Assembly: GCA_025463965.1 (NCBI GenBank)
Contig: JAODBN010000212.1
Location: 1-5,819, forward strand
DNA: 5,819 bases
Source: Acidimicrobiaceae bacterium
GTDB taxonomy: Bacteria; Actinomycetota; Acidimicrobiia; Acidimicrobiales; Bog-793
Direction of reading: 5' to 3'
Shown here: one piece after another, positions 1 to 4,970 of the stretch
How positions within the stretch are numbered: the stretch's first letter is position 1
How the letters are laid out: each line of letters starts with the position of its first letter
Notes under the pieces: generated by a model
Database searches by the model: none
What the model saw: the letters and a program-made list of their open reading frames with translations, nothing else
Told to the model about the DNA's origin: nothing
Position numbers and translations under genes: made by a program

Positions 1-1
1 C

Positions 2-1135
2 GCTGCGCCGGTGGACCGGACTCCAGAGCCCGCACCGGCACCCGCCACCGCAGCGCCACCGCCTCCTTCCGCGCCGAGCGGACCGGCCGCGGCGAGCCCG
101 GCGCCTACCCCGGTCGCCGTCGCCCGACAGGGCGAGAACGGCAATGGCAACGGGACCCGAGGAGCGCTTCTCTCTCCGGTCGTGCGCAAGCTGGTTCGAG
201 ACAACGGTCTCGACTCCTCCCAGATCCCCGGCACGGGCCTGGGCGGTCGGATCACCCGCCAGGACGTGCTCGGCTACCTAGACGCCCGTGCCGTTCCAGC
301 GCCCGCATCCGCTCCGGCCGGCGTCTCCACTTCGCCGGTCGCCGCTCCCGCGCCGGCGTCGCCGGCAGCGGCCCCGTCTCGGCCGAGCGCAAGCACCTCT
401 GTGGCGCCGTCCCCGCCGGGGGCACGCGACGAGGTGATCCCGTTCGGCACCATCCGCCGGGTCACCGCCGAGCACATGGTGCGGTCCAAGGCCACTTCGG
501 CCCACACTCTCGTCGCGGTTGAGGTCGACTTCGAGCAGATCGACCGAGTGCGAGCCCGCTACAAGGCGGCATTCAAGGAGGCCGAGGGCGTCAGCCTCAC
601 CTACCTCCCCTTCGTTGCGCGGGCCGTGGTGGACACGCTGCGCGACTACCCGCACCTCAACTCGTCCGTGGGAGAAGACGTGCTCGTCGTGCACAAGGAC
701 GTGCATCTCGGCTTCGCGGTCGACCTCGACCGGGAAGGCCTCATCGTGCCGGTGGTGCATCAGGCCGACGGCCAGTCGCTGCGCGGACTGGCGCGTTCGG
801 TGGCGGACCTCGCCGCTCGGGCCCGCAGCCGCCGGCTCACGGCGGACGACATCGCCGGTGGGACATTCACGATCACGAACCCGGGCCCGTTCGGCACCTA
901 CCTAACGGTGCCGATCATCGCCCAGCCGCAGGTGGCGATCTTGTCCACCGACGGGGTGAAGCGCCGACCCGTGGTAGTCACCACCACCGACGGCAGCGAG
1001 TCGATCGCCATTCACTCGGTCGGGGTGCTCGCCCTGTCCTTCGACCATCGAGCTGTCGACGGAGCGTACGCGGCAGCGTTCATGTCCGACCTGCGGCGGG
1101 CCCTCGAGACCCGCGACTGGGCCGCGGAGCTCTAG
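2..1135 (+). CDS. 2-oxo acid dehydrogenase complex E2 component (dihydrolipoyl acyltransferase), 5' truncated
   Basis: The product is the core acyltransferase of a pyruvate, 2-oxoglutarate or branched-chain 2-oxo acid dehydrogenase complex, which moves an acyl group from lipoyl-lysine to CoA. The frame is open to the left edge, so the GTG at 11 is probably not the start and the N-terminal lipoyl domain lies outside the window. Counting from that GTG, residues 1-50 are an Ala/Pro linker. Residues 52-90 are the peripheral-subunit (E3) binding domain, with SPVVRKLVRDNGLD and GTGLGGRITRQDVLGYL. Residues 91-139 are a second Ala/Pro/Ser linker, and about 140-374 are the catalytic domain. The active-site signature SFDHRAVDGA holds His346 and Asp350, and TITNPGPFG is at 287-295. 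At 304 an Ala stands in PIIAQPQ, where many relatives have Asn. The stop TAG is 4 nt before the LipB-LipA start, so the genes are likely co-transcribed. Which 2-oxo acid is used cannot be decided from this fragment. Confidence 0.95.
   Translation, partial: AAPVDRTPEPAPAPATAAPPPPSAPSGPAAASPAPTPVAVARQGENGNGNGTRGALLSPVVRKLVRDNGLDSSQIPGTGLGGRITRQDVLGYLDARAVPAPASAPAGVSTSPVAAPAPASPAAAPSRPSASTSVAPSPPGARDEVIPFGTIRRVTAEHMVRSKATSAHTLVAVEVDFEQIDRVRARYKAAFKEAEGVSLTYLPFVARAVVDTLRDYPHLNSSVGEDVLVVHKDVHLGFAVDLDREGLIVPVVHQADGQSLRGLARSVADLAARARSRRLTADDIAGGTFTITNPGPFGTYLTVPIIAQPQVAILSTDGVKRRPVVVTTTDGSESIAIHSVGVLALSFDHRAVDGAYAAAFMSDLRRALETRDWAAEL
1126..1129 (+). promoter_or_regulatory. Candidate ribosome binding site for the LipB-LipA gene
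   Basis: GGAG lies inside the last codons of the E2 gene, 10 nt before the GTG at 1140. It is the best Shine-Dalgarno-like match near this start and supports GTG 1140 over the in-frame GTG at 1179. The LipB homology itself begins only near residue 34, so a later start cannot be excluded. Confidence 0.4.
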
Positions 1136-1139
1136 AGCG

Positions 1140-3014
1140 GTGGCCGCGGACACCGCCTCGCTCGGTCCTGTCCCGGGGGTGCCGGCGACGCGGTCGTTGA
1201 CGGGGGCGGTCGACGCGCGCTCGGGCGCGGGCGAACCGCTGAGGATCAGATGGCTCGGCCGGGTTGGCTACGAAGAGGCGCTGGCCCTCCAGCACGGCCT
1301 GCACCGACACGGCTCGGGCGACCACCTGCTTCTCCTCGAGCATCCGCACGTGTACACCCTCGGGGTGCGCGCCCGACGTGAGCACCTGCTCTTCGATCCC
1401 GACGACCCGCAGGGCCCGGCCCTGCAGGGAGCTACCGTTTCGCGGGCGGACCGCGGGGGCGACGTCACCTACCACGGGCCGGGTCAGCTGGTCGGGTACC
1501 CCGTCTTCGACGTACCCACGGTCCCGGGCTCGGTGCCCACCTGGGTCGGGGCGATCGAGCAGCTGGTGATCGAGGTGCTCGACGAGCTCGGGCTTCCCGG
1601 GGCCGGTCGCCTCACAGGCTACCCCGGCGTCTGGATCGACCCCGAGGGGCCCGATCCCCGCAAGATCTGCGCCATCGGCGTGCGCGTGACCCGCGGCCGC
1701 TCGATGCATGGCTTCGCTCTCAACGTGGCTCCCGACCTTGCGCGCTTTTCCCACATCGTCCCTTGTGGGATCTCCGACAAGGCAGTGACCTCGCTCGCTG
1801 CCGAGGGCGTGAGCGCGTCGCTCGCCGACGCCGTTGAGGCGGTGGCCCGCAGGGCACCCGAGGTGCTGTTGCCCGCCGGTCGTCCGCATCGTACGCGGCG
1901 CGTCGAGCGCCAGGAGGCTTCTGCACCGTCGAGCGCGCCGCCGCCGCTCCCGTCTCTTGGCTCGACCGTGCACGGTCCCGAGTCGGGCGCGGCGGGTTCG
2001 TCGCCCGCAGAACCCCTCCGGCCGCTCCAGCGTCGGCTCGCCGCGGCGGGTGTCGACCCCCAAGGTGGGGTGCGCCTCGAGGAGCGCAAGCCTTCATGGC
2101 TACGGGTCGAGGCCCGTATGGGCGATGAGTACCTCGGGCTTCGGCGCACGATGCGGACGCTCGGCCTCGTCACCGTGTGCGAGGAGGCCGGCTGCCCCAA
2201 CATCTACGAGTGCTGGGCCGACGGTACGGCCACCTTCATGATCAACGGCGAGCGCTGCACCCGCGCTTGCGGCTTTTGCCTCGTGGACACGAGAAAGCCG
2301 CTCGCCCTCGACCCAGGCGAGCCGGAGCGGGTGGCGCAGGCCGTCGCCGACATGGGGCTCGCCCATGCCGTGGTGACCGCCGTCGCGCGCGACGACCTCG
2401 CCGACGGAGGGGCCGCCGCCTTTGCCGAGACGATCGACGCGGTGCGCCGGAGAAGTCCGGAGACGCGCGTGGAGGTGCTGATCTCTGACTGCAAGGGCGA
2501 TCCCGCCGCGCTGCGGGCCGTGTTCGCCGCCCGACCGGACGTTCTCAACCACAACCTCGAGACCGTCCTGCGGCTGCAGCGGGCCGTCCGGCCGTCGGCG
2601 TCGTACGCTCGCTCGCTCTCGGTCCTCGCTCGAGCCAAGTCGTCTGGGCTCACGACCAAGTCGGGGATCATCCTCGGGATGGGTGAAACCGAGGAGGAGG
2701 TTGTCGGCGCGCTCGCTGACCTCGCCGCCGTCGGGGTGGACATCGTCACTATCGGCCAGTACCTGCGTCCCTCGGCGGACCATCTGCCCGTCGCGAAGTG
2801 GTGGAAGCCGGAGGAGTTCGACCGGATCGGTGCCGTCGCCCGGGCCATGGGCTTTGCTCACGTCGAGGCCTCCCCGCTGACCCGATCGAGTTACCACGCC
2901 CGTGCAGCCGCGGAGCATGCGGCCGGCTCGCTGCCTGCTGCTGCTGCTGCTGCCTCGCCGAGCGCCGCCGTGACGCTCGGTCCGACGGTGCGCCGCCGAT
3001 CGAGGAGCGCATGA
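1140..3014 (+). CDS. lipB/lipA: LipB-LipA fusion: octanoyltransferase plus lipoyl synthase
   Basis: This 624-residue protein joins the two steps of endogenous lipoate synthesis. The LipB half (about 34-245) transfers octanoate from octanoyl-ACP to the lysine of a lipoyl domain. It shows HPHVYTLG (68-75), RGGDVTYHGPGQLVGYP (105-121), KICAIG with the expected catalytic Lys175, MHGFALNV (189-196) and IVPCGI with the acyl-accepting Cys209. The LipA half (about 311-587) is a radical-SAM enzyme that inserts two sulfurs. It has ERKPSWLR (315-322), the auxiliary 4Fe-4S cysteines Cys347, Cys352 and Cys358 (CX4CX5C), the radical-SAM cysteines Cys373, Cys377 and Cys380 (CX3CX2C), LNHNLETV (469-476), GQYLRPS (539-545) and the cluster-ligating RSSYHA end (582-587). 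A linker of about 65 residues joins them, and a 37-residue low-complexity tail follows. Separate LipB and LipA proteins are usually about 210-250 and 280-340 residues, so both domains are full length. No stop separates them. The gene follows an E2 gene by 4 nt and overlaps the next gene by 4 nt. Confidence 0.95.
   Translation: MAADTASLGPVPGVPATRSLTGAVDARSGAGEPLRIRWLGRVGYEEALALQHGLHRHGSGDHLLLLEHPHVYTLGVRARREHLLFDPDDPQGPALQGATVSRADRGGDVTYHGPGQLVGYPVFDVPTVPGSVPTWVGAIEQLVIEVLDELGLPGAGRLTGYPGVWIDPEGPDPRKICAIGVRVTRGRSMHGFALNVAPDLARFSHIVPCGISDKAVTSLAAEGVSASLADAVEAVARRAPEVLLPAGRPHRTRRVERQEASAPSSAPPPLPSLGSTVHGPESGAAGSSPAEPLRPLQRRLAAAGVDPQGGVRLEERKPSWLRVEARMGDEYLGLRRTMRTLGLVTVCEEAGCPNIYECWADGTATFMINGERCTRACGFCLVDTRKPLALDPGEPERVAQAVADMGLAHAVVTAVARDDLADGGAAAFAETIDAVRRRSPETRVEVLISDCKGDPAALRAVFAARPDVLNHNLETVLRLQRAVRPSASYARSLSVLARAKSSGLTTKSGIILGMGETEEEVVGALADLAAVGVDIVTIGQYLRPSADHLPVAKWWKPEEFDRIGAVARAMGFAHVEASPLTRSSYHARAAAEHAAGSLPAAAAAASPSAAVTLGPTVRRRSRSA
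1875..2069 (+). other. Low-complexity linker between the LipB and LipA domains
   Basis: Residues 246-310 of the fusion protein are rich in Pro, Ala, Ser, Gly and Arg and carry no motif of either enzyme. Third-position G/C looks somewhat lower than in the flanking domains (for example GGT, CGT, CAT, TCT, CTT, CAA), as expected for a weakly constrained linker or former intergenic DNA that lost its stop. The segment GVDPQGG (304-310) leads directly into the LipA homology. The composition resembles the mobile Ala/Pro linkers of the E2 protein upstream, but no homology is implied. Confidence 0.7.
2935..2952 (+). repeat. (CTG)6 trinucleotide repeat coding for a poly-Ala run
   Basis: Six consecutive CTG units, read in frame as GCT codons plus a final GCC, encode Ala600-Ala605 in the low-complexity tail after the LipA RSSYHA motif. 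Changes in repeat number would keep the frame and only alter the tail length, so an effect on catalysis is unlikely. Confidence 0.8.
3002..3007 (+). promoter_or_regulatory. Ribosome binding site for the M24 peptidase gene
   Basis: GAGGAG ends 3 nt before the ATG at 3011. It lies in the last codons of the LipB-LipA gene. Together with the ATGA overlap it supports the ATG at 3011 rather than the longer in-frame extension from 2798, whose extra residues overlap conserved LipA sequence and include a poly-Cys run read from the CTG repeat. Confidence 0.6.
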
Positions 3015-4261
3015 GCTCCAGCCTCGGTCCGAACGACCCTGCCGACCCGCCGATCTTCCCATTCGTCGACGTCGCGCCCGAGGCCGTTGGGAACCCCGGG
3101 CCCCTCGGCGCGCGGCTAGGGCGGCTCGCCCGGATTCGCCAGGCGATGGCCGAGCAGGACGTCGACGCGCTCCTGCTGTCCCTCGGGGCCGATCTTCCCT
3201 GGCTGACTGGGTACGAGGCGATGCCCCTCGAGCGCCCGACGGTGCTCGTCCTGCCGCTCGACGCCGAGCCCACCCTTGTCGTTCCCCGGCTGGAGGCACC
3301 GCGGGTGGAGGCCGACGAGCGGCTCTTTTCGCTTCGACCTTGGGATGAGCTCGAGGACCCGGTGGGAGTCGTCGCCTCGCTCGTGGGAGCCCGGCGACGT
3401 CTGGCGGTCTCCGACCGGGCGTGGGCGAGCCTGCTCCTGGAGCTTCAACGGGCGCTCCCCGAGGCCGACTGGCGGCCGGCCTCAGCGGTCGTCGGCCCGA
3501 TCCGAGCGGTCAAGGACGCCGAGGAGATCGCCGCGCTGGCAGCCGCAGGCGCGGCGGCAGACCGGGTGGCGGATGCGCTCCTCGCCGGCGAGATTCCGCT
3601 CGTCGGGCGGACCGAGGCGGACGTGTCGGGCGAGATCACCCGCCGGCTGCTGGCCGAGGGCCACTCCAAGGTGGGTTTCGCCATCGTCGGGAGCGGGCCG
3701 AACGCCGCAAGCCCCCACCACGAGCCGGGCGCACGCGTGATTGGCAGGGGCGAGACGGTCGTCTGTGACTTCGGGGGCACGTTTCGTCTGGGGGGGACGC
3801 CTGCAATCCCGGCTGCCGCCGGTGACAAGCCGGGCACCTCGGGACCCGGTTACTGCTCGGACACCACGCGAACCGTGATCACCGGCGAGCCCTCCGCAGA
3901 GGTGCTTGATTGCTACCGGGTGCTGCAGGCAGCCCAGGCGGCCGCCGTCGCGGCGGTCCGCCCCGGCGTCACCGCTGAGGCCGTGGACCGAGCCGCCCGC
4001 GAGCCGATCACCGAAGCAGGCTTCGGCGAGCTTTTCGTGCACCGGACGGGTCACGGGATCGGCGTGGAGGAGCACGAGGCCCCTTGGATCGTCGAGGGCA
4101 ACGCCGCTCCGCTCGAGGAGGGCAATGCCTTCTCCGTGGAGCCCGGCATCTACGTCCCCGGCCGCTTCGGAGCCCGCATCGAGGACATCGTGGTGGTGAC
4201 CTCGGACGGAGTCCGGTCGCTGAACACGAGCGACCACTCGCTTCACGTCGTCGAAGCCTGA
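3011..4261 (+). CDS. M24 family metallopeptidase (Xaa-Pro aminopeptidase-like)
   Basis: This 416-residue protein has the two-domain layout of aminopeptidase P and prolidase-type enzymes, which cut peptide bonds next to proline using two metal ions. An N-terminal creatinase-like domain spans about 34-160, from ARLGRLARIRQAMAEQDVDA, with LTGYEAMPLERPTVLVLP at 65-82. The pita-bread catalytic domain spans about 166-405. All five expected metal ligands are visible: Asp253 (VVCDFGG), Asp284 (YCSDTTRT), His348 (RTGHGIG), Glu377 (SVEPGIY) and Glu391 (RIEDIVV). PHHEPG at 235-240 supplies the conserved active-site His. A loop rich in Gly, Ala and Pro (about 257-280) separates the first two ligands and is longer than in typical family members. 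No signal peptide is evident, so it is probably cytosolic. The start overlaps the LipB-LipA stop as ATGA, suggesting translational coupling. The exact substrate is unknown, and no functional tie to lipoylation can be seen. Confidence 0.93.
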   Translation: MSSSLGPNDPADPPIFPFVDVAPEAVGNPGPLGARLGRLARIRQAMAEQDVDALLLSLGADLPWLTGYEAMPLERPTVLVLPLDAEPTLVVPRLEAPRVEADERLFSLRPWDELEDPVGVVASLVGARRRLAVSDRAWASLLLELQRALPEADWRPASAVVGPIRAVKDAEEIAALAAAGAAADRVADALLAGEIPLVGRTEADVSGEITRRLLAEGHSKVGFAIVGSGPNAASPHHEPGARVIGRGETVVCDFGGTFRLGGTPAIPAAAGDKPGTSGPGYCSDTTRTVITGEPSAEVLDCYRVLQAAQAAAVAAVRPGVTAEAVDRAAREPITEAGFGELFVHRTGHGIGVEEHEAPWIVEGNAAPLEEGNAFSVEPGIYVPGRFGARIEDIVVVTSDGVRSLNTSDHSLHVVEA

Positions 4262-4271
4262 ATTTTTCCTC

Positions 4272-4296
4272 GGCAGCCGCCGGGCCGGCGGTTGTC
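4272..4296 (+). terminator. Hairpin downstream of the M24 peptidase gene, possible terminator
   Basis: GGCAGCCGCC (4272-4281) can pair with GGCGGTTGTC (4287-4296) as a 10-bp stem with two G-U wobbles and a 5-nt loop, beginning 10 nt after the stop codon. No U tract follows; the T5 run (4263-4267) lies on the 5' side. In high-GC actinobacteria hairpins without a U tract may still act, but this is a structural guess. The rest of the gap up to the next gene (to 4380) shows no convincing promoter. Confidence 0.4.
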
Positions 4297-4380
4297 TCGC
4301 CTGCAGTGATATGGGGCAGGTCTGCGCTTGTGAAGCGACGGTTCGACTGAGGAGTGGCCGGGCCGCGAAGATGGGCCGCC

Positions 4381-4836
4381 ATGGACGTGGGGGGAATCAG
4401 GGCGCGCCTGCTGGAGCGCGGATGGACGCTGTCGGTGGCCGAGTCGTTGACCGGTGGGCTCCTGGCCAACCGGTTCGCCGCCGCCGAGGGTGCCTCCGAG
4501 TGGTTCCGCGGAGCCGTGGTCGCGTACGCCTCGGAGGTCAAGCACGGGTTGCTCGAGGTGCCTGACGGGCCGGTGGTGAGCGAGGTGGCCGCCCGCACGA
4601 TGGCAGCGACGGTGGCCCGGCTGCTCGGCGCCGCGGTCGGCGTCTCGACGACTGGCGTCGGGGGGCCCGACCCGCAGGAGGGACAGCCGCCGGGCACCGT
4701 CTGGATCGGCGTCTCGGTAGACGGTCTCACCGCCGCGCGGCGACTGAACCTCGAGGGCGATCCGGAGAGCATCTGCCACCAGAGCTGCGATGCGGCGATC
4801 GACCTACTGGGCGAGCAGCTGGTGGCCGCGGGCTAG
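4381..4836 (+). CDS. pncC: CinA C-terminal domain protein (nicotinamide-nucleotide amidase family)
   Basis: This 151-residue protein is a stand-alone CinA_C domain. Characterised family members deamidate nicotinamide mononucleotide to nicotinate mononucleotide in NAD recycling. The family signature AESLTGGLLANRF (20-32) has the expected catalytic Ser22. GASEWFRGAVVAYASEVK (37-54) gives Tyr49 and Lys54 at the usual spacing. STTGVGGPDP (89-98) and GTVWIGV (105-111) form the rest of the active-site framework. Near the C-terminus the usual GDR-type motif reads GDPES (126-130). The N-terminal domain of full-length CinA is absent, as in many bacterial PncC proteins. The start is uncertain: a TGA at 4348 limits the frame to GTG 4354, ATG 4381 or GTG 4387. 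ATG 4381 gives a normal N-terminus but lacks a good Shine-Dalgarno sequence; GAGGAG at 4349-4354 is 26 nt away and overlaps the GTG. The gene stands 119 nt from the peptidase gene. Confidence 0.9.
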   Translation: MDVGGIRARLLERGWTLSVAESLTGGLLANRFAAAEGASEWFRGAVVAYASEVKHGLLEVPDGPVVSEVAARTMAATVARLLGAAVGVSTTGVGGPDPQEGQPPGTVWIGVSVDGLTAARRLNLEGDPESICHQSCDAAIDLLGEQLVAAG

Positions 4837-4850
4837 CGCGCCTGCGAGGG

Positions 4851-4867
4851 GCGCCGCGGTGCGGCGC
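4851..4867 (+). terminator. GC-rich perfect hairpin downstream of pncC
   Basis: GCGCCGC (4851-4857) and GCGGCGC (4861-4867) form a perfect 7-bp all-G/C inverted repeat with a 3-nt loop, starting 14 nt after the pncC stop. No U tract follows. It may end the upstream transcript. It also lies about 40 nt before the Shine-Dalgarno of the leader ORF, so a role in the next transcript's 5' leader is possible. Confidence 0.45.
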
Positions 4868-4907
4868 AGCGCACAACTGAAGCATCCGGTCAGACAAGGC
4901 ATCGAGC

Positions 4908-4914
4908 AAAGGAG
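4908..4914 (+). promoter_or_regulatory. Strong Shine-Dalgarno of the leader ORF
   Basis: AAAGGAG lies 5 nt before the GTG at 4920. It is the best ribosome binding site in the window. It is 52 nt upstream of the dehydrogenase start at 4967, so it cannot serve that start directly; it points to translation of the short ORF at 4920-4970. Confidence 0.7.
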
Positions 4915-4919
4915 CGACC

Positions 4920-4970
4920 GTGACGTGGCTAGTGCGAGATGAACGACGGCCCGGGGACCGGTCCGGGTGA
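4920..4970 (+). CDS. Short leader ORF coupled to the hydroxyacid dehydrogenase gene
   Basis: A GTG start with an ideally spaced AAAGGAG opens a 16-codon ORF, MTWLVRDERRPGDRSG. Its TGA stop (4968-4970) overlaps the GTG (4967-4969) of the dehydrogenase frame as GTGA. The peptide is hydrophilic, with four Arg and one Trp, and resembles no family I know. The likely role is cis-acting: ribosomes loaded here terminate on, and re-initiate at, the dehydrogenase start, which has no good site of its own. A coding role for the peptide is unproven. The alternative is a chance ORF with the dehydrogenase starting elsewhere. Confidence 0.5.
   Translation: MTWLVRDERRPGDRSG

Noticed and set aside
1080..2063. 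Long minus-strand ORF of 327 codons
   Set aside because: It lies opposite the E2 end and the LipB domain. Its translation is Arg/Gly/His-rich with no recognisable motif, as expected for the complement of a GC-rich gene.
2798..3010. N-terminal extension of the M24 peptidase from 2798
   Set aside because: The 71 extra residues overlap conserved LipA sequence in another frame and include a poly-Cys run read from the CTG repeat. ATG 3011 has a ribosome binding site and gives a normal protein.
2937..3014. Frameshift suspected at the LipA tail because of the repeat
   Set aside because: All LipA motifs end at 2900, the tail stays open to a TGA that overlaps a well-placed ATG, and the repeat unit is three bases, so slippage would keep the frame.
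2100..3299. Long minus-strand ORF of 399 codons
   Set aside because: It is antisense to the well-supported LipA domain and the start of the M24 peptidase; low-complexity composition and no family features.
4292..4315. Possible promoter in the gap before pncC (TTGTCT with TGATATGGG)
   Set aside because: The two elements are only about 12 nt apart, the -10 match is poor, and the first overlaps the hairpin stem.
4939..4966. ATG at 4939 as the dehydrogenase start
   Set aside because: It is in a different frame from the dehydrogenase and gives an Arg/Gly/Pro-rich product without homology.
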